DNA of 64,000 bases from Channa striata (lineage: Eukaryota; Chordata; Actinopteri; Anabantiformes; Channidae): NCBI GenBank assembly GCA_033026295.1, contig CM065185.1:4030001-4094000 (forward strand), in the 5' to 3' direction. Below are positions 41,031-54,500 of this stretch, piece after piece; the stretch's first letter is position 1, and every line of letters begins with the position of its first letter. The notes beneath the pieces were generated by a model. The model worked only from the letters and a program-made list of their open reading frames with translations, had not been told where the DNA came from and did no database searches. A program made the position numbers and the translations under genes.

Positions 41031-41707
41031 ATAATGGATGTGTTCATTAGAGGCATGGTGTTTATGACTCTGGAGATAAACAGATGACAGTTCACATTTT
41101 TCTGTCCACCCTATTCAAATGAAGCATTTGTGATTGATGACAAACCAACTTTCACTGAGCAATGTTGCATTTATCACACAGAATGTCACTTCACATTACC
41201 TAACATCAAATCTAATTTTCCATTCCACTGAAAAATGCCTTTTTTTCTCGTACGTACTCACCTGAAAGGCTCTTTCTCTATTTCTCTCGCTTTTGTAAAA
41301 GAAAAAAATGTCACCATGAGTGTTTTACAGCACGTCTTCTCATGGATCCGCTGTGGCACACGTAAACTCCTTGTGAGGGTCGGGCTACTGTAAGAGCAGC
41401 TTCTCAGCTATTAGCCTTCCTAACTGAAGCCTGTTGTTCATCTCTTTCTCAACCCTTGTTCCACGTTCCTCTCCGCTCTTACAATTCCTCCAGTCCCTCA
41501 TGACCTCGTCCTTTTACAGTTGCCTGGTTTAAAAAAAAAATGCACATCCTTCACCACCCTCATCTCCATACACCCTATTATCACTCCTCTTGCCCACTAC
41601 ACCTTCCTTCTTCCTCTTCCCACCTCTTCTCCCTTCAGTTTCTCAAATATAGCAGATTATTTTTTGCACAGACAAAGATGGCATACGGGGGTGCTAGCAT
41701 TGTTCTA
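41031..41707. other. Noncoding sequence, nothing recognised
   Basis: C/T-rich stretch at 41,440-41,650 gives short open frames without motifs. Confidence 0.5.
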
Positions 41708-41880
41708 AAGTGCATTATATTATGAGGTGGTTCTAATGTTTTGGGGCCCTATTAAATATACCAGAACTACCCCACCACCCACTATAAACCCAGAAATAAA
41801 GCCGCAGTAGATTTATAACCTTTTTGACAGTTTCAACTTAATAACTGAAAAAAATAGCACAGGTGTCTGTAACGTCGTAC
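41708..41880. repeat. MITE-like repeat
   Basis: Starts GAGGTGGTTCTAATGTTTTG and shares CCACCACCCACTATAAA and TTTGACAGTTTCAACTTAAT with the copy at 13.7 kb. Confidence 0.65.
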
Positions 41881-43457
41881 ATCAGTATATGCTGTGAGAA
41901 GCCAGTGTGACCAAAGAGGTTTCGATGCTCACACACTCCTACACACTTTTACACCAAACCTGATCAGCTGGGGCTGGGCAGTTTAGGGGTTCAGTGTCTT
42001 TTTTTTCCCTTCTTCAAACAACAATAAGCTCAATGAGTCAAAACCAATAAGCTCGGGCTTATCTAACATCCCTGTGTCATGAATTTACATGTTTCAAATT
42101 AGTTGTAGTTTTTTGTGTGTGTTTTATTAATTTTTTTCATCCCAATCCCACTTTTTTCAGCATAGGTCGAATAAAAAAAAAAGGTGGTTCTAACTTCTCA
42201 AATCAGGTCTTGAGCATACAGAAATACATTTCTGATGTCCCAAATGTGGCACCACTGCTGTCATTAAAGCATTTGTTTTCTCTAGAGGAAACCTTCACCT
42301 GTGCCTGAAAAATGCCTGATATCATGTGTAATTGCATATAATGGTGCCTGGGGGAGGAAATCTATGGGTCGAAATGTGACCGAACACGAAAAAGGTGGAG
42401 CCCACACGAACCCACGACACCCCCCTCAGCCCCCTGGTTTTATTTGCACTTTGCAGGGCTGATGCCGCACAACAACAGCATCACGCTCCTACTCGCCTGC
42501 CCATCGCACCATTTCACACACGCACCTGTTCTGTTCTATATGTCTTGGAAGGGATGCATATTGATACTTCCCAGAAATTCAATTACATCCATGAGTGGAG
42601 GGCTTGTACATAACATACCAATATCAGTCAGGCAATCATTTATGAGCCCAAGTTCTCCAAAGATAAGCTCTGTAAGCCCACACTCACCAATCGTCTCATT
42701 ATGTCAAATGACAGGACACGCTCCGTGCGTATAGGATTTCATCCTGAAATGTTTTGAGGACACGTAGGAGATGAGGTTCAGTGTAGGTAATATCATTAGG
42801 ATGTAAGGAAAAGTTTTGGATACCACACATTAAATTGAGTTTAGAAGGTGGAGACATCACATGGACATTCATTAGTAGCTAAAGGTTAAATCTTTCTATA
42901 ATAACCTGCAAGCGCAGAGGAACATTGAACAAAAGGCTGCCTATAGCCGTGAGCACAATGATTAATTGGTGTGTTCTGCTTGGAGGTTCATTACTGTGTC
43001 CACCGTCTCGGTGACAAAAACACACACCACCCCTTTGTCTCGCTCAGCCACCGAAGGGGTCTTACATAAGTGCGTGCTCTCCCTGTTACTTCCCGATCAA
43101 TCGCTCAGTCTCCACACACTGTACTGTACTGTACTGTCTAAAGGTGTGCAAATCTGTATTTATTTTATAGCAAATTAATGTATAACACAAAGGGGATAAG
43201 TCATCCAGAAAAAAACGCTTTCTAATGCGTTATATTCTCTTCATACCCCCCGAATTTAACAACAACGGTAAAGAAATCGAGGTGAGGCCAAAGCACTTTT
43301 TCTCCTCTGTAGCACCCATTCTTACTTAGCCACACTCATTATCTTGATTGAAAACCCTTCACTCTGAAATGTGGCACATTACACAAGACACACGTAAAAA
43401 CGTAAGGAGAGGACGTCACAGATCATTTTCCTGTGCCATGCAAATTCATTTTACAAA
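41881..43457. other. Noncoding sequence, nothing recognised
   Basis: A TTTTTTTTCCC run lies near 42,000 and a short (GTACT)n tract near 43,123-43,136. No gene seen. Confidence 0.5.
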
Positions 43458-44600
43458 CATGTAGAGAAAACCCAACAAATCCCCTTGAGTTAGGCAACAG
43501 TGGAGAGGAAAACTCCCTTTCACCATTCAGGGATTCAATGGGCAGAGTGGAAAGTCGCCAATGGGACACCTTACAGGAGAGAGAGGGGAAAAAGAGGAAG
43601 AGGGGACGGGACAAAGAAGACTACAGAGTTAATGTCATACATGGTGACATTATAGATGTGGGTGAAGATGAAGAGAGAAGTGGCTCAATTATCTGTGTGT
43701 CTCGCAGTTTGAGCAGTTCCATGGGTTAAATTTCTGTGTGGCTTCTGCCTAAATATGTATGTTAGAAAAGGGAGTGAGCTTGTGTTAATATTATTAGAAC
43801 AGAGTTTATGTGTTATAGATAAACCTGATTTTAATGTTGTGGCTGATTGGAGTACAGAGTACTGCAATATAAAACAGGATGTTCGGCATAATGTCTGCAT
43901 CTTCTTTCCCCAATCATGGTGCCAGAAAAGGTAAAGCCACCGTTCTCTCTCTCTCTGTCAGCACGTAACATACAGCCACATTGTTTGAGCTCCAGTAAAT
44001 TTTACTGGAGTTAGAGAAAACCCAACAAATCCCCCTTGAGCAACTATAGGCAACAGAAATCTGACTGAACCAGGTTCTGTGTCGCAACGCAACAACAAAA
44101 CATTCAGTTTAAGTTCCACGTCAACATACAGTGGTGACATTATAGATGTGGGGTGAGAGGAGAGAATGAAGAGAAGAGGAAGTGGCTCAGTGCAGAGTGC
44201 AGTCTAAGCCTATAGCAGCATGACTATAACCAACTATAAGCTTTATCGAAGAGGAAGGTTAAAACAGACATAACCACTGAAAGTTGTACAGTATCTGTCC
44301 AGCTTTAGCCTAATTAAGGCTGAATATGTTTTTTTTCTTAGTCACCATTAACATGAGTAAATTGGAATCTATCTGATACGATTTAAACCAATTTAGTGCT
44401 GTTCCTTTAATCCCAATAACATGTTCTAGTCTCTGTAATAATATTCTGTGATCAATGGTGTCAAATGCACGCATAGTCAAGACTGGTGACTTTAATCAGT
44501 GCGGTTTCTGTGCTTATGATGAACTCCTAAAAGAAATTCTTACTAATATTTCTGCTAAGACATCTGGATCCAGGAAAAATAACTGCAGCATTTTGGGCTT
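43458..44600 (-). repeat. Degenerate teleost retroposon, partly doubled
   Basis: The 5' word GAGAAAACCCAACAAATCCC occurs at 43,466 and again at 44,015; the block with GGTGACATTATAGATGTG also occurs twice, about 0.5 kb apart. Downstream, GATCAATGGTGTCAAATGCA and GACATCTGGATCCAGG match the body of the common fish repeat in minus orientation. Many mutations; no coding potential. A MITE-like fragment (about 43,815-43,850) sits between the two starts. Confidence 0.7.
43815..43850. repeat. MITE-like fragment
   Basis: TTTTAATGTTGTGGCTGATT matches the terminal words of the copies at 26.5 and 63.5 kb. Confidence 0.5.
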
Positions 44601-45749
44601 TTAGAGAGTTACTAGTTTGTCACAACTCTCTCTCCCCAGGCTGGCGTTTGTTGGATTGTCCCCTTTAGGGGGCCTTATGTCACATGACATGGTTGGTCAC
44701 AAATAACATCTATCCCAGTGGTTTTACCATGGACAGTGAAAATTTATAGTGTTTTCTAGTAATGTTGACATATATAGAGTAAAGAGTATTGGTCCATCCT
44801 TCTCTGGGAGAGTCCTGTGCTTTGTTGACCCATCCACCCACCCCAACCTGCTCCTTACAAATGTTTGTGGGTTGAAATACTGGACAGACAGTGATAAGAT
44901 GAAGGTTGAGTATTTTAATGTGCCTTCTTGATATTCAGTCATTTGAACCTCTTCATCTTTTCACATCTGTCGAACAACTGAATAGAAAATGACAATTATT
45001 TTAGTTTACTTTTGCTACATTAAGGAAGTAAAGTAAAGTAAAACATTAGTAGAAAGAGTTTAAAGACGCACACAACAGCACTTTCTGCTCAGTCCAGCCC
45101 CCTTCCTTCCACTTGACGACTTTATCTGCACTAAGCACTAAGTCGGCTAGAAAATTTATATCTTTTGTTCGAATGAGTTATAACTATGTTTTTCTTTCCA
45201 CTTTTAAACTTCCCAAATTTCTCTCTTGTGGCTCCTCATTTTCAGAGATTTAGATGAGAGTCCTGTCACCTCTTGTGATCGTTTTTAGTTTGTAAAATTT
45301 AGCTCTGTCTAGGTTTTCCTGTCTAGCCTCAGCTGATCCATCACACTCTGAAGGTTTATGCCTGTGCTACAGGATATTCACAGCTCCGAGTTTCAAGTCA
45401 GCTACAGAGAAGACAGTGAGGAAGAGGAAAAGACAGCATTTGACAAAAATACGCCTCTTCTTAAAAAATGGATTATAAAAAGTATGGTATTATAAAAAGT
45501 ATTAAAATTATATATTTTGTAAATTGAAATGTAAGTTACCTATGTTGGAAAAGAGAAAACGTGTTTTAGAAAGGTTTGCTATCTCTTTTTGTTTTAGGTC
45601 TTTTGTTTTCTTAAATCCACCAGTGGCCATTTGAATTAGCTGGGCGTGATTTAGAATGGTACAGACCTGTGCATGTAAGAGCATGCAGGACAAAAACCAT
45701 AGCTGCTCAGCCTTCTGTAATAAACTGTGGTAAGGCATAGATCAGACAA
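44601..45749. other. Noncoding sequence, nothing recognised
   Basis: AT-rich with scattered short open frames; no family motif. Confidence 0.5.
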
Positions 45750-46300
45750 AGGATAATCATAAATATTTCTAAAGCCGTGGACGTTCCCAGGAGCACAGTG
45801 GCTTCACTAACAGTGAAATGGGAGTTTGACACCACCAGCCTAGATGTGGCCGTCCAGACAAAGAGGAATCCAGTGGTCGCTTTAACAAGACTTCGTTTAT
45901 CCTCTGCAGAAATAGGAAATGCAGCAACACTCCATTAATCAGGCCTTTATGGTTGAGTGGTCAGAGACAAGCTGCTTTGGGTAAAAGGCCTTTGACAACA
46001 TGCTCGGAGTTTGTCTGATGGCATTTAAAGGACTTTGAGATCCTCTGGTCTGATGACCAGACAGCACAACAATGACCTTAAGGCTGCAGCCTAGACAACA
46101 GTGCAGTGGTTTCAGGATAAGTCGCTGACCTTTAGTGATCCAGCAAAAGCCTGAAAGACTTAATCCCCAGAATTCAGATTTGACTGACAGGGCTTGAGTA
46201 AATCTGTCTGGAAGAATGGGCTAAATTGTGACAATCCAGGTGTGCGAAGTTCGAGGAGACTTAAGCTAAACAGCTGCCATGGGGGCTTCTAAAATATCCA
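45750..46300 (+). pseudogene. Degenerate Sleeping Beauty-like Tc1 transposase
   Basis: On the plus strand the order of words matches fish Tc1 (SB/Tdr1-like) elements: AGGAGCACAGTGGCTTC (helix-turn-helix part), GCAGCAACACTCCATTAATC, AGGCCTTTATGGTTGAGTGG, a WSD-like start of the catalytic domain at TCTGGTCTGATG, then a jump to the C-terminal GTGGTTTCAGGATAAGTCGC and AGAATGGGCTAAATTGTG. The middle is deleted and the frame is broken many times. Confidence 0.8.
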
Positions 46301-48999
46301 TTTGTAAATGGGAGATTTCAGTTTTAGACTTTTATTCTGCATCATTAATATTTATTATTTACAGAATTGGATGAAGAAATTAATGTAGACTGGTTTATAC
46401 CTTTAAGCCACTATGGATGCATTTATTTGGGGGAGGATTTCTTTCGCAGACAGCACACACACTTATCTGCTCCTCTGCACTTTCGTGGGGCTGTAGCTCT
46501 CTTCCTGCTTTTGTTTTGTCTTTCTGCCACCTTTATTTAGCCTCTTCTTCTTTTTGGGGAAAATACAATTATTTCTCTTGGGGTTCCTGGGAGCCCACTG
46601 GTGCCCAAAACAACTAGAGCATCATTAATAATTTTCTCGGAAACTGAATAATGATACTGTACACACACAAATACACAAGATAAATAGAGCGCCTACTGGG
46701 TCTCTCATTAGTAGGCAGAAGTTCCTTGGGCCCAGTAATAACGCAGGGTGTGTGCGTAAATGAAACAAAGTGAATGATGAGGCAGGAAACAGATCCCATG
46801 TTCAGGTGACACAGGGTTCAGCTGTTCCTCAGGCTTTACAGTCTGCTGGTCTTTCTCCGCTCAGCCACATTGTTTAATTCTGCAACTTTCTGTAAGTGTT
46901 TGTTTTTATTTTTTTGACCAGTAGATATTTTTCATCATTGTACAAATGTGTCTGCAACATGTTCATTTGGTGTAAAAAACAGTTCATGAACTATGAACCA
47001 TGAAGCTCTCGGGGTTGCAGTGGACAATATGAATATACTGTACAATATTAGAGTCAATTGATTTGTGTTGTTACAATCAATACATGTGAAAGGTCCAGGC
47101 ACTGTAAGCGTTACTCACAAACGCAGGCCAGTTCACTGGATTAATGCGAGACACACACACATACCCACACAAAAGGCCTTTCAGGCTGGCGGAAGGAATC
47201 AAGCATCTTTTCATAACTACTTACCTGGATAAAGTCACAGTGTAATAGAATCCACAGTGCAGCTTGTTATAATACGTGTGATTTTTATCAGCATTTCATC
47301 TTTTTTATGTTTAATAAATTAAGGGATGACACCATCAGCGGATGAAAAGGTTCATTTATATTGTGAAATATCTTAAAATGTACTGGAGTGGCACATAATT
47401 CAGCAGAGACCTTCGTGGTTTCCAGGCTCTTACTGAGGTTAGTGAATCTTGAGCAGGTGACAGCTTCGATTCTGTGACAGCTGTGGATAGACTGATAATC
47501 ATCAGTTCAGCCATTCAGGTTCTACATGGGGACATTTCTAAAATCGTCAGTGATTCCTTTTAGTTGGGGTCAGCATCAAGTTGAAATGTGAATATTTCCA
47601 TCTGTTATGTGAACAGCTGATCTTGTTTAGGTTCACACGGGTGCTAAGCCCATCTTAGCTGTGACTTGTCAGGGTACGTGCTGTTCAGGTCGCCGGTCTC
47701 TCACAGGGCGTATAGAACTCTGTTCACACCTACAGGCAATTTGTATGTTCTCATAAACGCCACACAGAACGGGTGGCAGCTCCGACCACTCTTCCTGATA
47801 CCTTAAAAAACGGCCTGCTCAGCAATGTCAGCCATGCTTCGTGTCCAACAAAAGAACAAACAAAACCAAATGAGGAACTGTACACATGTAAAAACTGGTT
47901 CTAGGCTCCACATTAATACTAAGACAGTAGCACCTCAGTGTCAATCAAGGGAGATTAATGCAGTTTGTCTATTCTGTAGATAGTTACTTAATTTAGCAAA
48001 ATCTAAATGCAGCATGACCTCACGTACATGTAGCACCCCAAGGTGACAGGAAAAAGTGACTCTTCAAGAGAAGGTGTAAAAAATAGTTAATTCTTTAATA
48101 AAAAATACATTTAGAAATTCGGCAGCATGAACTTTTCAATCCAGGAACAGAGAAAACCCAACTGTACAGTAGGCATTTAAAACATTCTGGAGAGGCAAAT
48201 AATTACATTTATGGCCAGTGGGATTGAAGAAAAACAGCGAGAAAAAAATATATATATATATAATTACTTAAAATAACAGTTTCTGAAGAAACAGATTGGA
48301 AACACAAAAACTAAAGAATTTTCTAACATCTGTGTGTCAACACTACAACAGGAGGATGTTGCTTTGGGTTGATCATAACACCACAAGGTTCACTTCAGTC
48401 CTTCTAAAACAACTACAGCAGCTCGGTATAACGACAAACAACACATGGACAGACTGCGGAGGCAGATCTCGCATCGAGGTGTCCTTATGCACTGGCTTAT
48501 AATCAGCTTTCCATGCACATCCACATACAACGCAAAACTGGTCCTGGATCAGTGTTTAAGGACAACTTTATCCTACTCTGAGGGAGGGAAGTGACATCAC
48601 CAAACACACTGTACTGAAAACAGCACTTCCTGTGCATTTATCGATTGGAATACATCATGACAGGTATGAAAGGTCAACAGTATTGTCACATCGTCATGGC
48701 ACTGATGGGTGGACATTAGGGGAGGCTACGGGTTCTACATCCACCCTATTGCACACAGGAGTAGCTTTGACTGGAGATTGTCTTTTGTCAACATATTCCA
48801 TGTTCGTGTGTTTTGTTACACATCTTAATTTACGGAGGTATGCAGCAGGCCTGTGCGGTGCATACGTAGGGGTTTGTTGAAGCAAAGCCAGGGTCTAAAT
48901 GTGGGGACATGCATTTTTATTGGTTCCAGTTAGCACCATAGGGACTGAGTGCGTCAACCAAAATTGCATTTGCATCAATAAGTTTTTTTTTTTTTTTTT
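46301..48999. other. Noncoding sequence, nothing recognised
   Basis: No gene or repeat family identified apart from a TA run at 48,248-48,262. A T/A homopolymer of about 21 bases lies at 48,982-49,001; read on the minus strand it is AATAAA followed by a poly(A)-like run and may be a retroposed tail. Confidence 0.45.
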
Positions 49000-51408
49000 T
49001 TATTTAGTTTCATGGTTGATGAGAACTGTGCAGGATGTCTTTCAGTTCTCTTCCCGTCTTCACCTGCTAAGTGCATCTAGAACAAAATGCAGACAAGAAG
49101 CCAACGGGTTTTTTCTGTGTGTCGAGTTTTAAACCTTGCCCGGGGCTCTGCTGCGACAGCACTGTCAGAAGATATACTGTCACATCCGGCGGTGATCTCA
49201 CCCGGCTCCGACACGTCCTACAAGTTAGCCTATAAATCATTGCCTCTAAAGACACTGACCTAAATATCACAGTTTTAAGTGATGATTATGAGGAAAAATG
49301 TGGGCATTGGTATAAATTCCACAATGCTGCTGACATTATCTGCTAGCGTGGACTGGGCAGACGCAGAAAACATCGAGTGGCGGGAGTCCACTGAAACCGA
49401 ATGACAAAAGGGAAAACATAATTGTAATTTCTGTTTTTCTAATTGTGTTGTGGGATGAGAAGGGACAGAGTTGTAGTGAGGATGTTTTATGTCATTTTAA
49501 TTTGGTAACTTATCCTGAATCGGACTGACACCTTGCCTAAAGTGCTGTGTACTGCTGCATTATGGACCCACGGCACGTCAGCGCTGACTTATACTTTCAG
49601 CTCGTATGTTTTTGGAAGATGCAAACATTTTATGTTGGAGAGATGCAAGTTTGAATTTTTTTTTGACTGATTTTCTTGATCAGACATTCTTCACCTTGAC
49701 TCAGACTTTATGGGTAAATAGGAAAGATGAAGTCTCCTAACTGTTTCAGTCACAGTACCTTCTCTAACTTAAAGGGACACAGAGACCTCCCTAGTAATGG
49801 ACAACAGTCTTTTAATTCTAAATATATTAAAATATTATGCTATTATATTTTTCAAAAATACATAAGGTCTCTTGTATATATTATGTATATATTTTAATTT
49901 AGACAGACTTTAGTAGAAGTAGGTCTTGGACAAACTGCTTTAATTTTCTCTCCCACCAAATCTCCTGATTCAGGTGATTCGATACTGGACTAGTCTGACT
50001 CGTAGCTCACAGTGTGCAGCACCACATCGATACGGACCCGGATCATGCACACATTTCCTGTTCCCCACAGGCTTCCAGCAGCACACAGTTTTTATAACCA
50101 TAGCATCACCTCTCTCAATAACTAAACCGCTGAAATATTAGCTTTGTGTTTTTGTTGTGCTTAAAGGCTGTTTATGATTTTTTTGATTAGTCGGGGAAAT
50201 AATTGTTTAAATCATGATGTAAATATTACAGCTATTATACAGGGCCCTAAGCTTTAATGCTGTGCATGTATATTCATACCTGCAGGCTCAACTCAGAGTG
50301 ATGATTGAACAAAACCCGTTTTCAGTCAAACTGTACCAGTTTCTGTATTAGGACACATTACAAGGACCTGATGGCAAAGTGCTACTGTGCTGTAACACTC
50401 ATCTCATTATGACCTGGCTCTTTAATGACCTTTAGGCTTCAATAAGTTCCTTAAGCAGGTTCTAGTATGAGACTCAACGCTAATCTGCCCTCCACTCCAT
50501 CTCCCTGCTCCGCTCTGCCTAATATTTCAGGTAGTCCACGTTATGAATTTAGAATAAATGATAATGCTTTAAGCTGAAGGAAATTAAATTCTCCAAATGG
50601 TGAAAGGGTTCTCTTAGAAGCGAACATCACTGCACTATTCCCAGGCTGCACAATGAGTCACAGGAAGTTTCAACAGCCCCTCTCCACAATAATGTGCGTG
50701 TTGGAGCATTTCATTGTAAAAAATATTATTGAAAGTGGTTACTGTAGGTTTAACAAAAGAACCTGTCGAAGTTTCTTTGCAGTTGGTCAACAATGCAACG
50801 GTGGCAGCGAAGATATCAGAGAGGATATGACGGTATGGTAGCACCTACAATCTGTGATGGAGACACATCTCAGACTGACCCAAAGCTCCTAATTGTACAA
50901 GAGGAGGCTTCTTAGCCTTTTACCAGCTTCGAAAAGACAAGGACTTGAGTTTCAGACCAAAGTCAAAATATGACCCGTCGATTTTACTCCCAGGCCAAAT
51001 TCGATATCCATGGTGAGTATGAATGGAGCCATAATGAAGTTTGGTATTTTGAGGGCTAGTTTTGTGAAAGCGTGTTTGATTATTCTGTATTTTAAAATAC
51101 ATAGTCTTCTGATTGGGGATGTGGCTAAAGCATAAATAGAACGGAGCACGTTCACTTCCTCTGATGATGTTTCACTGAAGATAAAGTCCCAATCACAGCT
51201 CAGCAGCTTGAGATTTCTGTCACCGTCTGCAAACATAAAGTAGATTCAGACTGAGAAAATTGAGATGAAATGCTAAATTAGACAAGAGACTTAAAATATT
51301 AGTGAGGCTTTAAAAGTTTACTAAGAGTTTAAGCTTTGAAATCATTCTTTTTCTTCTCTGCTGCGCTTGTGTAAACTTGCAGGACGTGATTGTACAGTCC
51401 AACAAAAG
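49000..51408 (-). other. Region downstream of the tnk2 stop; 3' UTR of unknown length
   Basis: The 3' UTR of tnk2 must begin at 51408. I see no canonical AATAAA on the minus strand between 51,408 and about 49,010, only scattered ATTAAA hexamers (for example near 50,421 and 50,234). The first AATAAA, at 49,004-48,999, runs straight into an A tract and may belong to a retroposed tail. The poly(A) site is therefore not fixed. No other gene was recognised here. Confidence 0.4.
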
Positions 51409-51543
51409 TTACCTTTGCCTTGCTATTGATCCATAGTTATCTAACATCTGAGTACTGGCCACCTCCAAGTTCCATTCACACATCTCCAGCAGCTTTAGAC
51501 ACTCTGACCTGCTCCTCAGACCCAAACAGAACAACTGCTCCAC
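51409..51543 (-). CDS. tnk2: tnk2 terminal coding exon and stop codon
   Basis: Encodes [39 protein letters not shown] and IARQR, then TAA at 51411-51409. It aligns with the human terminus VEQLFGLGLRPRGECHKVLE, MFDWNLEQAG. It was placed by following the UBA exon across a 1,460-base intron; acceptor TCTGCAG. Confidence 0.92.
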   Translation of the reverse strand: MEQLFCLGLRSRSECLKLLEMCEWNLEVASTQMLDNYGSIARQR

Positions 51544-54500
51544 CTGCAGAGACAAACACAGACCAAGCGATTGAACAAAGAAGCCAGGAGGTATCGTGGG
51601 AAAGCAGAGGGAAGGAGATGGGACGACATGCAGTAGTCAGGACACAGGGTCAAGAGCTTTACCGGAAAGAACCTTTTCATCCATTCACCATAAAACAGTA
51701 CAACGGTATTTATCCAAGAACATTCAACACTGAATCTAAAACCACTGGAGTGCAATTTTATTTATCTCCCGACCTTTTCCATCACCGTTAAAGAGCACTC
51801 AAGTGTGCTCGCCGCCATCCAAACGTCTCTTCAATGCTCCCACAGTTGCCCCAACCCCAGAGAGTTAAGATGCTGCTGAACGCGGCTGTAGACACATCAC
51901 TAAGCGTGTATGGTCTTCGTTTATAGCCGGCTCATTGAAGCAGAAATTGTCCCCCAAGGATCAACAAAGTTTCTCTTGTCATTTGCCAATATAAAAGTAA
52001 ACGACTACCTATTTGTGGCGAGTCTATAACGTGTTCAAAACCACAATTACACAGAAGGAAGCTTGAGATGCAATGAACTGGATCTCCAAGGACTCTGCAG
52101 CACAGGAAGTGTTCACCATGCAGGCTGCAACATAACTGTCCACTTCCTAGGATTTATTTTGATGGACTGGACCATAAAATGTGCTGCCTTTACCTTATGT
52201 GACAACCATACTGTTTACCCCTGATGTCTTGTGTAACTTTTTATTTTAGTGTTTGCCTTGTTATTAATAGCTGGTGGCGTACAGTTTGGTTCCTCTTAGC
52301 TTGCCATTAGGGCGACTGGCTTTGTCTGCTGTCTTAATACAGAACTGTGGTCGTGATTACCGTGAGCACAGTGGACTGGCTGGTGTGCTTTTATAAACTA
52401 TGCAGTTATCCGTTGCTTATCATCATTTATCATTCAAAGACAACATTTTTTGCCTAGCAGCTACACAAGCTATTTTACACAAAGTACGCTAGTATGATTT
52501 GTCCCTGTAAAATATCAAAATTATGTTGTGTCTACTTTTGACGCACGCAGGCATGTAATATGAATTATAAGATGCCTTCACTGATTTTGAACTTCTTTGT
52601 TCTGGCTCTCATTTGAGAATGCCATTTAACTTCACTCTGCCTTCTATATGTTTAAACATATCTCCACTGCTAGCTGAAACATGCCTCCAGATGACATCAC
52701 TCGGAGGAAGCTTCAGTTCAGATTGTGTTCTCTTTTTGTTTGTCATCATGGTCAACGTGCTTTTCCAGAGCTCGCCCAGATGACATTACTTGAACTCTAA
52801 TGATGAAAAAAGTTGATGTCATCTGGAGGATTTTTCCACTAATACCAGAGAAATGTATAGTGAATATAGTGAAGTCCGAAATTTAAAAGAATTAATGTAC
52901 ATTTACAGCCTAACCTAAACCATAGAAAGCAATTTGAAAATTGGTGAAGTTGCCCTTTAAGGTTGGCAGGTCTGATACTGTCTGTACTAATGAATCTCCT
53001 CACCTTCAGGTAATGCACAGCTTTCTGGACATTCCAGTTGTGGTTCTGGAGGGCAGCTTGGCACTCCTCTATTGTCACACCGTGAACTGCCTCCTGCACC
53101 TGAATTAAACGACAGCAACAGCATAAACCTTTTCAAATCCAACACCGCTTTGAATCCCTCTGCCTCGGACTCCTCAATCCTTCGGTCTTGACCAATGTAC
53201 AGATGCTTTCAAAACTGACAACACCATGTTCCTCCTTTTACTTTACTTTAGAATTTTGAACAATTCCTCCTCTCTCTTTTATTAAGAACATTAACATTCT
53301 TGTAAAAATTCTTTAAAAATTAAAGTTCATACTTTTTCCCAGTTGTTCTTTGTAATCAATATTTTTTTCCTTTTGTATAAACTTAATACACACCTGTTAA
53401 TTATACTTAAAATATCACATCCTTTATTATACTTTTAAAACTACTTCAACTCTTGCAGACAGTAAATGTTTAGAGCATGTTTGAATCTTCCCACCCCACC
53501 CAGTGTGCCGTCAAAGTTCAGTTTCCTCTACAAAATGCCAGGGTCCCGATCAATGTAGCCCCTTCTCTGTTTCACTGTGATTGTGACTCTGGTTCAAGCA
53601 GGTTCCAACTGCATTAGAAACAATTAATTAAGCAATGACACTTACATATAATAATAATAAAAAAGGGCATGGCCTTTCTTCCTAACAATGTTGGCATATT
53701 TTTGCATGTTATGCAAGTATGTTCTGGTATTTTTTTTGTGCGTGATTAAATGTGCTTGTTTTATTCAATTTAACATCCCTTCAGTTAATGTATTTCACTG
53801 AATTAATTCCTTTGAGCCATTATTCTTAATTTGCTTTTGCTAATGATTTGAAACTAAATCTGCAAATCATTCACTCCTCCTCTCAGGATCTCAGATGTTT
53901 CCCCACAGACTCTTGCCTAAATGGACACAGCCAATACAAATTACCCTGTGCTGCCCTCGTGTGTTCTCTGTATGCAAGTATGTTTGCTCTGAACTGTATG
54001 GTCATGACTTAATCTGAGTAATGGCACCATGTGCTTTCACACTGACAGCGAACTAACGATGGATTATCTGTTAAAACACCGCATCTTATCTAATTAACAC
54101 AAAATCATCACTGAGGAGAACATGAGGTTTACCGTGGCAGCTTTTATTATTACTACTCAAATGAGATATGGGAAAAGGCAATACAGATTTTTCTGACCTT
54201 ACCATTTTGACTCTGTCAGCTGAGTTCCCTCCTCCGTCTGTGACCACTGGGTCTGTCAGACCATCCGAACAGACACGGGGGAGACTAACTGATGTCTTCA
54301 TCCCTGACCGTGGTGCACCCAGGCTGCTGTTGTTGTTAGAGGAGAAATTAGCCTTCAGCTCGCCTGGCTGGGCGAGCCCTTGTCCCTGTGCGTGTCCTTG
54401 AATCGACTGGCTGCTGACCACCATGGGTCTGACAGTGGCAGTGTTAACTTGACGCACGTGTCTGTCCTCGATGCCGTTGACGGGAAGGCTCTCTGCTTCC

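Noticed and set aside
51516..51755. 79-codon minus-strand frame overlapping the last tnk2 exon
   Set aside because: It is in a different frame from the UBA-coding exon and has no homology I recognise.
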